From: Clostridiales bacterium UBA4080
GTDB lineage: Bacteria; Bacillota; Clostridia; Lachnospirales; Vallitaleaceae
Direction of reading: 5' to 3'
Assembly (NCBI GenBank): GCA_002381865.1
Contig: DFYO01000016.1
Coordinates: 1 to 36,119, forward strand
Length of the DNA: 36,119 bases
This document shows, piece after piece, positions 14,378 to 22,841 of this stretch. The position numbers were made by a program, and so were the translations under genes. The notes beneath the pieces are model-generated. The model did no database searches. It had not been told where the DNA came from and was given only the letters and a program-made list of their open reading frames with translations. Every line of letters begins with the position of its first letter. The stretch's first letter is position 1.

Positions 14378-14770
14378 ATGAGCTTCAATAAATGGATTGG
14401 AATTGGAAGACTAACCAAAGATGTAGATTTAAGATATTCAGGAGAAACAGCCATAACCAAATATTCAATAGCAGTAAACAGAAAATTCAAGAAAGCAGGA
14501 GAGCCAGAAGCAGACTTTTTCAACGTTGTTGCTTTTGGTAAAGCAGGGGAATTTGCTGAAAAGTATTTCAGAAAAGGACAGCAGATTGCTATTGTTGGAA
14601 GATTGCAGACAGGCAGCTATACTAACAAAGACGGACAAAAGGTATACACTACTGATATTATCGCAGAAGAACAACATTTTGCCGATAGTAAGAAAGAAAT
14701 AGAGCCACACAAAGCACCAGTAACCAATGATTTTATTGAAGTAACTGACGATAGCGATTTGCCATTCTAG
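14378..14770 (+). CDS. ssb: single-stranded DNA-binding protein
   Basis: A 130-residue SSB. The OB fold covers about residues 1-105 (NKWIGIGRLTKDVDLRYS, then FFNVVAFGKAGEFAEKYF, then GQQIAIVGRLQTGSY). The linker is short and the acidic tip DDSDLPF is intact; this tip recruits partner proteins. It coats single-stranded DNA during phage replication and recombination as a tetramer. ATG follows AGGAGG at 14363-14368 and sits two bases from the upstream gene. It is shorter than a typical chromosomal SSB, as phage copies often are. Confidence 0.96.
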   Translation: MSFNKWIGIGRLTKDVDLRYSGETAITKYSIAVNRKFKKAGEPEADFFNVVAFGKAGEFAEKYFRKGQQIAIVGRLQTGSYTNKDGQKVYTTDIIAEEQHFADSKKEIEPHKAPVTNDFIEVTDDSDLPF

Positions 14771-14828
14771 GAAACTATTGTGAACCAATAAAAATTAACT
14801 AACCATTTTAACAGGAGATATAAGCAGT

Positions 14829-14984
14829 ATGGATATGATAGAACGGAATAAATATGGCGTAAACAACAAAATAAAGGCTAGAGTGTTAGACGAAGAAGTA
14901 ATGAAGAACTTGGGATTTACAGATTACAGAGAAGGCTATTGGCATTTTATGCGAATACTAAGAGATTACATAAGGAGTTTATGA
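14829..14984 (+). CDS. small hypothetical protein after ssb
   Basis: A 51-residue ORF starting MDMIERNKYG behind AGGAGAT. A GFTDYREGYWHF segment resembles part of small phage proteins in which such a segment continues with a beta-rich C-terminal half. Here the frame ends at SL (14984), so the gene may be truncated or shifted. A following frame (ATG 14981) overlaps the stop by ATGA and contains VTISKKD, which could be the lost half. Confidence 0.5.
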   Translation: MDMIERNKYGVNNKIKARVLDEEVMKNLGFTDYREGYWHFMRILRDYIRSL

Positions 14985-15004
14985 AAATATTTAACAAAAA
15001 AACG

Positions 15005-15031
15005 TGTCCTAATTCTGTCCTAATGTTGTCC
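15005..15031 (+). repeat. three TGTCC repeats, 11-bp period (internal array)
   Basis: TGTCC occurs at 15005-15009, 15016-15020 and 15027-15031, with the first two followed by TAAT and an exact 11-bp period. The phasing and strand match the paired sites next to attL and attR. Either this is a third binding site for the integrase, or it is the remnant of an arm from another recombination module; the small recombinase gene follows at 15161. Confidence 0.68.
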
Positions 15032-15106
15032 GTTACAATATCAAAAAAGGATATATACTATTATTGTGATAGTAAAGAAATCCTCCGAGTTACCTCCTTA
15101 TTATTT

Positions 15107-15134
15107 AAAAGCCGTTCAATTGAGAGCGGCTTTT
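15107..15134 (+). terminator. rho-independent terminator
   Basis: AAAAGCCG (15107-15114) pairs with CGGCTTTT (15127-15134) around a 12-base loop that can form a few more pairs (TTC with GAG). It ends in a T-run and lies before the small recombinase gene, so it probably closes the SSB-containing transcript. Confidence 0.75.
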
Positions 15135-15160
15135 AAAATGCCAAAAAGTGATGTGAAAAT

Positions 15161-15706
15161 ATGAATGCTGTACAGCCAATAAGAGATAAAAAAATAATAG
15201 AAGATATTAAATTGTTTTACGAGGAGCGCTCAGCACGAAACTATGCTCTTTTTTGCAGTGGGATATATATTCCACTAAGGATATCGGACATCCTGAGCTT
15301 GAGGGTTCGAGACGTGAGAAACAAAGAATATATAGAATGGATAGAAAAAAAGACGGGCAAAAAATTTAAAATTAAAATAAATGTAAAATTAAGAAAGATA
15401 TATTATAACTATTGTGCAAATAAAAAAGACTATGATCTATTATTCCCTTCTCCAATTAAAAAGGGGTATCCGTTATCTAGGCAGCAAGCCTACAACATCA
15501 TAAGAGAAGCTGCCGACTACTTTGGAATTGAATCATTGGGATGCCATAGCCTAAGAAAAACATTTGGATATCAATTATATAATCAAACAGGAAACATTGA
15601 AATGTTGAGAAAGATATTTAAGCATCACAATGCACAAATTACGGCGAGCTATATTGGACTAGAAGAAGATATTATTAATGATGCATTGGACCTATTAGAC
15701 TATTAA
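15161..15706 (+). CDS. catalytic-domain-only tyrosine recombinase
   Basis: A 181-residue protein that is nearly all catalytic domain, with no arm or core-binding domain. Catalytic residues are R40 (PLRISD), a lysine candidate (K64 or K67), H129 and R132 (CHSLRK), H155 or H156 (FKHHNA) and Y164 (ASYIGL). Small recombinases of this type occur in many Firmicute phages just upstream of the packaging genes. It starts at ATG (15161) with GTGATG upstream, a weak ribosome site. It could be a late-gene regulator, since some family members act without known recombination, or a resolvase. It is the third tyrosine recombinase here, so functions may be split. Confidence 0.85.
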   Translation: MNAVQPIRDKKIIEDIKLFYEERSARNYALFCSGIYIPLRISDILSLRVRDVRNKEYIEWIEKKTGKKFKIKINVKLRKIYYNYCANKKDYDLLFPSPIKKGYPLSRQQAYNIIREAADYFGIESLGCHSLRKTFGYQLYNQTGNIEMLRKIFKHHNAQITASYIGLEEDIINDALDLLDY

Positions 15707-15845
15707 CTATTTGACATAAAAAATGTTGAGTAAAATGAAGGTGTTAAAAATAAAGGTATATATAGGAAGAAAAATTATTTAAAATCATTTGACAGAATAC
15801 TAGATATGACAAATTGAAAGATAAAGAAAAATCGAGGTGATTTTA
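15707..15845 (+). promoter_or_regulatory. candidate late promoter region
   Basis: This 139-base gap precedes the packaging operon. It has two TTTGACA words (TTGACA at 15711-15716 and 15789-15794). No good -10 lies at 16-18 bases from either: TAAAAT is 14 bases after the first. That could fit an activator-dependent promoter that uses the ArpU/RinA-like protein, but this is speculative. Confidence 0.4.
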
Positions 15846-16322
15846 ATGCCGCAAAAAAAATATGAAATATTCGTAGAACCTAGACTTTCAGAGATTTCAG
15901 CATGGGTAAAACTTGGTATGACAGAAAAAGAAATAGCTAAAAAACTAGGGGTTTCTTACTCGTCTTTTAAGACGTATAAAAAGGAGCATTTGGCCTTATT
16001 TGGCACCATGGCCAATACGAAGTCTGTTGTTGATGCAATGGTAGTTGAAGCGCTGCTTAAGAACGCACTGGGATTCACATATAGAGAGCAACAAGCTGTG
16101 AAGGTTAAGAATGAATACTACGATGACAAAGGCCGAAAATGTTATAAAGAAACTGTTGAAGTGGTTGACATAGAGAAAACAAAACCACCTGAAACGCAAG
16201 CAGCAACATTCTGGTCTATTAACAGAGATTCGGAAAAATGGGCAACTAATCCTCACGCAGTTAAAGCAAAAGATAAAGAACTGGAGCTTAGGCAAAAAGA
16301 GATTGAAAATAAGGAATGGTAG
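15846..16322 (+). CDS. HTH packaging-region protein (terminase small subunit-like)
   Basis: A 158-residue protein. Residues about 15-45 form a helix-turn-helix (SAWVKLGMTEKEIAKKLGVS, then SFKTYKKEH) like that of small terminases and transposase-like phage proteins. The rest is charged and ends in a long helix. ATG 15846 is six bases after GAGGTG; a GTG at 15837 overlaps that site, so the later start is preferred. It is the first gene of the late operon. It may be an accessory DNA-binding packaging protein, since a separate TerS candidate sits at 17105. Function is not certain. Confidence 0.68.
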   Translation: MPQKKYEIFVEPRLSEISAWVKLGMTEKEIAKKLGVSYSSFKTYKKEHLALFGTMANTKSVVDAMVVEALLKNALGFTYREQQAVKVKNEYYDDKGRKCYKETVEVVDIEKTKPPETQAATFWSINRDSEKWATNPHAVKAKDKELELRQKEIENKEW

Positions 16323-16325
16323 TAT

Positions 16326-16982
16326 ATGGATAAACTACATCAGTTTTATTGTAGCAAAGCCTGGAGAGACTTATCATATAAATTAAAGGTTGAGGCTGGT
16401 GGTAAGTGCAACAGATGCAATAATATATATACAGACTTCAGCAAACTTACAGGACATCATAAGATAGAGCTGAACGAGGAGAATGTATCAGATCCTTTAA
16501 TCTCTCTCAATGCGGAAGAGATAGATATAATCTGCCACAACTGCCACAACCAAGAGCATAAAAGATTTGGCAACAAACAAGAAGTCTATATAGTATATGG
16601 CAGTCCACTATCAGGCAAGACAACATTAGTAAAAGAGTTAATGAACTATGGAGACATAGTTATAGATATGGATGCATTGTGGAAGGCTTTGACATTTCAA
16701 GAAGAATTTATTAAACCAAATAACTGCAGATTTAATTTGTTTAAGATTAGAGATGAATTGCTACAACAAGTTAAGATGCGTTATGGTAATTGGTATAACT
16801 GTTATATCATTGGAGGCTATCCCGATAAGTACGAGAGAGAAAGATTAGTCCAGGAGCTGGGCGCAGAATTAATTTATTGTGACAGTACTAAGGAAGAATG
16901 CCTTAGCAGACTTGAAAAAAGTAATAAGCCTGAGAAATGGTTAGATTACATTAATGATTGGTGGGATAAATTTGAAAGATAG
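16326..16982 (+). CDS. HNH endonuclease fused to a P-loop kinase-like domain
   Basis: A 218-residue, two-domain protein. The N-terminal HNH part has CxxC (C28, C31), HH (H44, H45), N53 and CHNCH (C70, C73), which binds zinc and cuts DNA. The C-terminal part has Walker A GSPLSGKTT (92-100), VIDMD (112-116) and a C-terminal helical region resembling polynucleotide or nucleoside kinases. HNH proteins beside terminase are known to assist cos cleavage in HK97-like phages. The fused kinase could process ends, but that is inference. It sits between the HTH protein and TerS, and a terminator follows. Confidence 0.84.
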   Translation: MDKLHQFYCSKAWRDLSYKLKVEAGGKCNRCNNIYTDFSKLTGHHKIELNEENVSDPLISLNAEEIDIICHNCHNQEHKRFGNKQEVYIVYGSPLSGKTTLVKELMNYGDIVIDMDALWKALTFQEEFIKPNNCRFNLFKIRDELLQQVKMRYGNWYNCYIIGGYPDKYERERLVQELGAELIYCDSTKEECLSRLEKSNKPEKWLDYINDWWDKFER

Positions 16983-17005
16983 CCCCCCTCAAAGAAAATT
17001 ATTTT

Positions 17006-17032
17006 AGAAGCCAGCATACTGTGAGGGCTTCT
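17006..17032 (+). terminator. rho-independent terminator after the HNH gene
   Basis: AGAAGCC/GGCTTCT (17006-17012 with 17026-17032) with a 13-base loop, followed by TTTTCTC. The gap 16983-17104 between HNH and TerS genes is also where cos sites commonly lie in HK97-like phages, though I see no feature that proves one. Confidence 0.7.
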
Positions 17033-17104
17033 TTTTCTCATACACAATAAAAATTTGACTTTTCATTTCAAGTTTTTCAAGAAAAAATAAAAGTAGGTGA
17101 GTTA

Positions 17105-17428
17105 ATGCAAAATCAAGAATTAGCAGAAGAAATACAAAGGCTTAAAACTGAATTTGCTTCCGCAGATGAATACAAGCTGAAGGTGCTTGAGGCATTAATT
17201 GAGCAAGCAGCACACGAGAGAATATATCTTAGAAGGCTAAATGAGCAGGCCATTATTACAGGATTGGTTAAGATACATCCTACTAACCCAAGCAAACAAC
17301 AAACATTGCCTATATCCAATGAAATAGCGAAGCATAGCGCATCACTGACTAACATCATGGACAAACTAATGAAACACTTAGCGGTTCAAAGTGATGATGA
17401 TGACGAAGAGCTCAACGATTATGAGTAA
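17105..17428 (+). CDS. terS: terminase small subunit (P27-like)
   Basis: A 107-residue mostly helical protein directly before the large terminase, overlapping it by 8 bases (ATGAGTAA). The ATG follows GTAGGTGAG. The sequence (LEALIEQAAHERIYLRRLNEQA, then SLTNIMDKLMKHL) fits the P27 family of small subunits, which recognise phage DNA for packaging. The C-terminus is acidic (DDDDEELNDYE). The call rests mainly on order and length. Confidence 0.72.
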   Translation: MQNQELAEEIQRLKTEFASADEYKLKVLEALIEQAAHERIYLRRLNEQAIITGLVKIHPTNPSKQQTLPISNEIAKHSASLTNIMDKLMKHLAVQSDDDDEELNDYE

Positions 17429-19145
17429 TATTGATGAATTAAGAGTTAAATATCCGAACTCATTCTTGATTGAATATATAGAAAAATGCAAAAAAAAGGA
17501 AATAATAATAGGCAATGAATTAATGATAATGCTTGATATCTTGATTAATCATTTTGAAGATGAAGATATCAAGGTTGATTTTAAAGAATCAAATATAAGA
17601 ATTAAATTTATAGAAAAAGAATGTAAACATTACGAAGCGCCTTTTGCTGGGAAGCCTTTTATATTAACTCTCAGGCAAAAGGCTTTTATTGAGGCCTTTT
17701 ATTCTTTTAAGATATTTGATGCAGAAGCTGATAGATGGGTTAGATTATATCAGGAATATTTATTGTTGATAGGCCGAAAATGTGGTAAAACTCCGCTTGT
17801 AGCAGCTATGGACCTTGCAGAATGGTTTTGTGGTGAAATGGGAACAAAGGTTTTGTGTTCATCTAACGATTATGAGCAGGCTGATTTGATGTTTCAAGCG
17901 ATAGATGCTATGAGAGAAGAAAGTAAAACACTGGAAAAAGTTACAAGGAAAAATATAAAAGGGATATTCTTTGGCAATCCCAAGCAAAAAAAGAAAACAG
18001 GAAAATTCAGCAGGCAGAACAAAGGAAACATAAGAAAAATATCTGCAAAGACAGGTGCAAAAGAAGGTAAGAATATTAAGGTAGGTTCTGTGGACGAAGT
18101 GCATGAGCTGAAAGACAACAGCTCAACAATGCCAATAAGACAAGCATTATCAACACAGGATGAACCTATATATGGAGAACTCACAACAGAGGGGTTCACA
18201 AGAGATGGATATCTTGATGAAAGATTAAAAGAAGCAAGGAAAGTTTTAAAGGGCGAGCTAAACCGTCCACGTTGGCTTATATGGCTTCACACCCAGGACA
18301 GCGAAGAAGAGATTTGGAGAGATGAGAGCTCGTGGTGTAAGAGCAATCCCGACCTTGGAACGATTAAGAAGTGGAGCTTTTTAAGAAATATGATTGAAGA
18401 AGCAAAGACAAGCTCAGCTACAAGAGCTTTTGTTTTAGCCAAAGATTTTAACTTGCCTCAGTCAGCTTCATCAGCATGGCTACAAGAAAGCAATATAGTA
18501 CAGATTGAAACATTTGACTTGATTGATTTTGCTGGTAGTTTTTATATATCAGGCAATGACTTTGCTGAGACAACCGACCTTTGCGCATCAACAATACTTT
18601 TGAAAAAGCCAAATGACAAAAAGACATATTTTCACACTCATTATTGGATTCCCGAAAGCAAGCTAGATACATCTCCTGATGGAGTTGATTACAAAACATG
18701 GGAAAGAGAAGGCTGGATGACTATCGTCGAAGGCAATTCAGTTGACAGCGCATTAGTTGCTGATTGGCATTTTGAATTATTGAAAGAATATGACCTAAAG
18801 CCATTTAAAAGCGGTTATGATAACAGATTTGCCAAAGATTTTCAAAATAGATATATCGAAACTTTTGGGGAAAAGATTACTGTCAATATACCGCAGGATT
18901 TTAAAGTATTAAATAACCCAATGAGAACACTAGAAGCAGATATGCGAGATGGATTAGTTAATTATCAAAATAATCCTGTCTGTTACTGGTGTTTTTCTAA
19001 TACCGGGATAATACTTGATAAACTTGGCAGAATAATGCCAACAAAAATGGAAACAAATAAAAGGATAGATGGCACTGCAAGCAAGATTATAGCCTATGCC
19101 ACATTAGAATGGCATAGAAGTGAGTTTATGTCCTTAATAGGATAA
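17421..19145 (+). CDS. terL: terminase large subunit
   Basis: A 574-residue terminase of the Terminase_1 type. The ATPase has a Walker A variant GRKCGKT (118-124), usual for this group, and Walker B-type VGSVDEVHEL with D225 and E226. The nuclease part contains D380 (GNDFAETTDL) as a metal ligand candidate, with further acidic residues later. It drives DNA into the prohead and cuts it at headful or cos. I chose ATG 17421; upstream in-frame ATGs (17391 on) lie inside terS without a better site. Confidence 0.95.
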   Translation: MSNIDELRVKYPNSFLIEYIEKCKKKEIIIGNELMIMLDILINHFEDEDIKVDFKESNIRIKFIEKECKHYEAPFAGKPFILTLRQKAFIEAFYSFKIFDAEADRWVRLYQEYLLLIGRKCGKTPLVAAMDLAEWFCGEMGTKVLCSSNDYEQADLMFQAIDAMREESKTLEKVTRKNIKGIFFGNPKQKKKTGKFSRQNKGNIRKISAKTGAKEGKNIKVGSVDEVHELKDNSSTMPIRQALSTQDEPIYGELTTEGFTRDGYLDERLKEARKVLKGELNRPRWLIWLHTQDSEEEIWRDESSWCKSNPDLGTIKKWSFLRNMIEEAKTSSATRAFVLAKDFNLPQSASSAWLQESNIVQIETFDLIDFAGSFYISGNDFAETTDLCASTILLKKPNDKKTYFHTHYWIPESKLDTSPDGVDYKTWEREGWMTIVEGNSVDSALVADWHFELLKEYDLKPFKSGYDNRFAKDFQNRYIETFGEKITVNIPQDFKVLNNPMRTLEADMRDGLVNYQNNPVCYWCFSNTGIILDKLGRIMPTKMETNKRIDGTASKIIAYATLEWHRSEFMSLIG

Positions 19146-19159
19146 AAAGGAGCTGACAA

Positions 19160-20407
19160 ATGGGAATATTAAACTATCTAAAACAAATCCTACCCAATAA
19201 AAAGGTAATGTATCAGTCCTGGCTGACTGATTCACAAGCAATATTTAGTACATTTGGAAACAATATATACTTGAGCGATTTTGTTAATAACGCTATTGAG
19301 AGAGTTGCATCCGAGATAGCAAAGATTGAAATTAAGAGCATAGTGCAGAAAGATGATATATTGCAGATACAGAATGATGATATTACAAGGCTTTTTAGAT
19401 TTAAGCCAAATCCACTACAAACAACAAGTGATTTTCTATCAAATGTAGAGTGGCTAAGACGTAAAAATTGCAATGCCTTTATATATCCACAATATGTCAT
19501 TATAACTCTTCCGGATGGAAGGCAATTTAAAAAGTACACAGCTTTTTATCCGCTCAAACCTTCGGCGGTTTATATTGGAGTAAATAATGGAGATGCGTGG
19601 GAGATAAGAATGGACTTTGAAGATGGCAGCAGCTATACATTGCCATATTCAGAATTAATTCACATGAAATGGCGAAGAGGAGCTAACACTGTTATCGGTG
19701 GCGGCGACGATTATGGCAATACAAATGACTACGATATTATCAGGACGATTGATTCACTGGATAAGACAATTCAAGGATTGCCTAAGAGCATTGAAGCAAG
19801 TTTGCAAATTAAAGGCGTATACAGTGCAAAAACATTAGCAGACCAAAACAAGCTAAATAAAATCAGAGAAGATTTTGAAGATCATATAACAGTAAGCAAA
19901 AGCGGAATGGTTGCCACTGATTTGGGTGGCGAGTTTACACCGGTTAATATAAGTCCTCCCCAGATATCACACACCGCACTTAATTTTCTTAAAAGTGTAT
20001 TGCAGGAAAGATACGGAGTATCAGCTGCAATCTTATCAGGAGATTATAAAGGAGAACAACACAGTGCTTTTTATCAAACAGCGATAGAAGAGTTTGTTGT
20101 TCAATTTGAGCAAGCTATGACGGCCTGTTTATTTAGCGTTAGAGAACAGGATGTAGGGCACAGAATTAAATGTTATTATTCTAAGGTTAATTACATGGCT
20201 ACCCAGGACAAGATGAATCTTGCAGGACTAGCAAAAGAAACGGGAATAATGACACTTAACCAGATTAATGAAATGTTTGGCATTGAACCATTCCCAGAGG
20301 GCAATAGAAGATTACAAAGTTTAAACTATGTAAATATAAAAGATATAGATTCATATCAAAAAAGTAAAGCAGGAGTAAAGGAGGAAATAGAAAATGAAGA
20401 AAAATAA
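19160..20407 (+). CDS. HK97-family portal protein
   Basis: A 415-residue portal. The start MGILNYLKQILPNKK, the VNNAIERVASEIAKIEIKS segment and the KSVLQERYGVSAAILSGDYKG region match the HK97 portal family. It forms the ring at the head vertex through which DNA enters and to which the tail attaches. Strong AAAAGGAG ribosome site. It overlaps the protease gene by 14 bases, so translation is coupled. Confidence 0.94.
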   Translation: MGILNYLKQILPNKKVMYQSWLTDSQAIFSTFGNNIYLSDFVNNAIERVASEIAKIEIKSIVQKDDILQIQNDDITRLFRFKPNPLQTTSDFLSNVEWLRRKNCNAFIYPQYVIITLPDGRQFKKYTAFYPLKPSAVYIGVNNGDAWEIRMDFEDGSSYTLPYSELIHMKWRRGANTVIGGGDDYGNTNDYDIIRTIDSLDKTIQGLPKSIEASLQIKGVYSAKTLADQNKLNKIREDFEDHITVSKSGMVATDLGGEFTPVNISPPQISHTALNFLKSVLQERYGVSAAILSGDYKGEQHSAFYQTAIEEFVVQFEQAMTACLFSVREQDVGHRIKCYYSKVNYMATQDKMNLAGLAKETGIMTLNQINEMFGIEPFPEGNRRLQSLNYVNIKDIDSYQKSKAGVKEEIENEEK

Positions 20408-20990
20408 CTGTGAGTATAGAATGCTTGAATTTAGAGCAGTAGAAAATGAAGAAAACAAAATGATTATTGAAGGCTATGCAATAGTATATGAACAGCCAGC
20501 TACACATAGCTATAGCGGAAGAAAATTCACAGAAACTATAAAAAGGGGAGCACTTGATAATACAGATTTAAGTGATGTTCCGCTTAGATACAATCACAAT
20601 GACACATGGTGTATCATGGCACGAACAAGAAATAAGAGCCTTGCATTAATCTTAGACTATATAGGCTTGAAGATAAGAGCTGAATTAATAGATACACAAA
20701 GTAACAGAGACATCTATAAATCAATTCAAGAAGGATTGATTGATAAGATGTCTTTTGCCTTTACTGTTTCTGATGGAGGCGACAAATGGAGCTTTGGAGA
20801 AGCGGAAACAACAAGAGAAGTTACAAACATTGAAAAGCTGTGGGACGTATCGGTTGTGGATATGCCGTTTTACGATTCTACATCTATATATACTCGTAGC
20901 CTTGAATTGCTGGAAAGCGAAAAGAGGAGCTTGGACAAGCACGAGATTGAAACCCTTAAACTTAAAATTAATTTGAAAGGAAAATTATAA
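20394..20990 (+). CDS. HK97-family prohead protease
   Basis: A 198-residue protease that cuts the capsid scaffold and itself in the immature head. The fold is seen in IIEGYAIVYEQP, then RYNHND (H68), then DKMSFAFTV (S120), then WDVSVVDMPFYDSTS. H68 and S120 match the catalytic pair of HK97 gp4; the third residue is not pinpointed. It overlaps the portal gene and is one base from the capsid gene, as usual. Confidence 0.94.
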   Translation: MKKNNCEYRMLEFRAVENEENKMIIEGYAIVYEQPATHSYSGRKFTETIKRGALDNTDLSDVPLRYNHNDTWCIMARTRNKSLALILDYIGLKIRAELIDTQSNRDIYKSIQEGLIDKMSFAFTVSDGGDKWSFGEAETTREVTNIEKLWDVSVVDMPFYDSTSIYTRSLELLESEKRSLDKHEIETLKLKINLKGKL

Positions 20991-20991
20991 G

Positions 20992-22197
20992 ATGAGAGAA
21001 AGATTATTAGCATTATTGAAACAAAAAAACGAAAGAAAAGCAGCTATTACAACAAAAGCAAACGAAACAAATGATGTAACAGAATTAAGAAGCTTAAATA
21101 CTGAGATTGATGGTTTGAACTCTGAAATTAACGAGCTTCAAGGTATGCTGAATGAATTAAAAGATGATGAACCAGCAGAAAGAACAGCCGCAGTAAATGG
21201 AGAAGTGCCAGGAGTGATTGTTAGCCAAACTAAATCACAAGAAACAAGAAAAAGCGCAAGTGATGAAGGAATGGAATATAGAAAGGCATTTCAACAATTT
21301 GTAACAAGAGGAACTCCGATTGCGGCAGAATTAAGATCAGATGAAAATACGCTTACAACAGATATCGGAAGTGCAATTCCTACAATTTTAATTGATAGAA
21401 TTGTAGAAAAAATTGAAGCAGTGGGAATGATTATTCCACTAATAACAAAAACTTCATTTGCAGCAGGTGTTGCTATTCCTACGTCAGGAGTTAAACCAGT
21501 TGCAACTTGGGTCCTTGAAGGAGCTTCATCAGACAGACAAAAGAAAACTACAGGAACGATTTCATTTGGCAAGTTTAAGTTAAGATGTGAAATTTCAATG
21601 TCGGCTGAGGCAGGCGCTCTTGCTATTGCTGCTTTCGAAGCTGCATTTGTTAAACAGGTTTCTGATGCGATGGTTAAAAAGTTAGAAGCTACAATAGTTT
21701 CAACAGCGAATGGAACAACATCACCAAAAGGAATACTTGCAGAAACACCAGAAACAGGACAAGCCCTAACAGCTAAGGCACTAAGCTATAAATTACTGGT
21801 AGATGCAGAAGCAGCTCTTCCGGTTGAATATGAAGATAAAGCAGTGTACTGCATGACTAAAAAAACATTCATGAGTTATATTGGAATGGAAGATGCAGAA
21901 GGACAACCTATTGCAAGAGTTACTTACGGACTAGGCGGCAAACCAGAAAGAACATTACTTGGAAGAACAGTTGTGCTTTGTAATTATCTTGACAGTTTTT
22001 CAACTGCTTTAGAAGCTGGCAAAATTTTTGCATTCATCTTTAATTTCGCTGATTATGCGCTAAACACAGTATACGACATGGGCGTTACAAGAAAGCAGGA
22101 TTGGGATACAGAAGATTTATTAACAAAAGCAGTTATGAGCGCTGACGGTAAGGTTGTTGACAAAGGTTCTCTTGTAACAATTGCTAAATCAGCCTAA
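20992..22197 (+). CDS. HK97-type major capsid protein
   Basis: A 401-residue capsid protein. The first about 85 residues form a coiled-coil delta domain (LLALLKQKNERKAAITTKA, then LNTEIDGLNSEINELQ) that acts as internal scaffold and is removed by the protease. The mature part (about 100-395) follows the HK97 pattern: SAIPTILIDRIVEKIEA, then GKFKLRCEISMSAEA, then LLGRTVVLCNYLDSF. The start follows GAAAGGA. Delta cleavage near residue 100 is expected from the family, not observed. Confidence 0.95.
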   Translation: MRERLLALLKQKNERKAAITTKANETNDVTELRSLNTEIDGLNSEINELQGMLNELKDDEPAERTAAVNGEVPGVIVSQTKSQETRKSASDEGMEYRKAFQQFVTRGTPIAAELRSDENTLTTDIGSAIPTILIDRIVEKIEAVGMIIPLITKTSFAAGVAIPTSGVKPVATWVLEGASSDRQKKTTGTISFGKFKLRCEISMSAEAGALAIAAFEAAFVKQVSDAMVKKLEATIVSTANGTTSPKGILAETPETGQALTAKALSYKLLVDAEAALPVEYEDKAVYCMTKKTFMSYIGMEDAEGQPIARVTYGLGGKPERTLLGRTVVLCNYLDSFSTALEAGKIFAFIFNFADYALNTVYDMGVTRKQDWDTEDLLTKAVMSADGKVVDKGSLVTIAKSA

Positions 22198-22214
22198 ATA
22201 AAGGAGGAATACAG

Positions 22215-22829
22215 ATGTTAGCACCATATAAACACGATTATGGACAAATTATAACAACAGATGCAGGAGGAGTGAGCGTTGCTCGCTCCTTTCTTGCACA
22301 TATTAATATAGCTGCTCCTGCTGCAGCTGATTCAGATGGAATGGCTGACGGAGTAGAGTGTACAACTGGAGCAGAAGCAGAAGCTTTAGAAATAACAGAG
22401 TTTCTATCTCAGCCGGATTGGCCAAGAAATATTGTAGTAGTAGTTGCTGCTACAACAGCAGGGCATGTTGCTGCTGGTAACATTGTTGTAGAAGGCATTA
22501 ACTTTGCAGGTGAAACAATTTCAGAAACACATACAGTAACAGTAGACACTCCGGCTACCTTTACTGGAGCTATAGCATTTAAGGAAGTAACTAAGGTTAC
22601 TGTGCCGGTTCAAGATGGCGATTCAGTAACAGTTGATGTAGGCTGGGGAAAGGTTTTTGGAATTCCTTATCTAATGTCAGCAGACGAGCAAGTAATTATT
22701 AAATTATTTAATAAATCTGCTGATACAGGAACAGTCACTCCGGATGCAGCAGACATTGAAAAAAATATAATTGCACTTAACGGTACTCCTGACGGAGTTA
22801 AAGATATTGACCTTTATTTAGTAGTATAG
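22215..22829 (+). CDS. probable head decoration or virion structural protein
   Basis: A 204-residue, alanine-, glycine- and valine-rich, beta-type protein directly after the capsid gene with strong AAAGGAGG. Alternating short hydrophobic strands (NIVVVVAATTAGHVAAGN, then ETISETHTVTVDTPATF) suggest an immunoglobulin-like or fibre-like fold. In this position many siphoviruses carry decoration or head-fibre proteins. A strong hairpin lies in its first codons (22268-22290). No specific family is assigned. Confidence 0.68.
   Translation: MLAPYKHDYGQIITTDAGGVSVARSFLAHINIAAPAAADSDGMADGVECTTGAEAEALEITEFLSQPDWPRNIVVVVAATTAGHVAAGNIVVEGINFAGETISETHTVTVDTPATFTGAIAFKEVTKVTVPVQDGDSVTVDVGWGKVFGIPYLMSADEQVIIKLFNKSADTGTVTPDAADIEKNIIALNGTPDGVKDIDLYLVV
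22268..22290 (+). other. terminator-like hairpin inside the decoration gene
   Basis: A 10-bp stem AGGAGTGAGC/GCTCGCTCCT (22268-22277 with 22281-22290; one T-G pair) with a 3-base loop is followed by TTCTT. It lies 54 bases after the start codon of the gene. By structure it could stop part of the transcripts after the capsid gene, or block ribosomes. Confidence 0.5.
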
Positions 22830-22841
22830 GAGGAAAATTAC

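Noticed and set aside
14981..15136. 51-residue frame coupled by ATGA to the gene at 14829
   Set aside because: It crosses the TGTCC array and its end is made by the terminator hairpin, so independent coding is doubtful; it is mentioned as a possible lost half of a split gene instead.
15711..15810. Standard sigma-70 promoter before the late operon
   Set aside because: Two TTGACA words are present but neither has a -10 at a normal distance; listed only as a candidate activator-dependent region.
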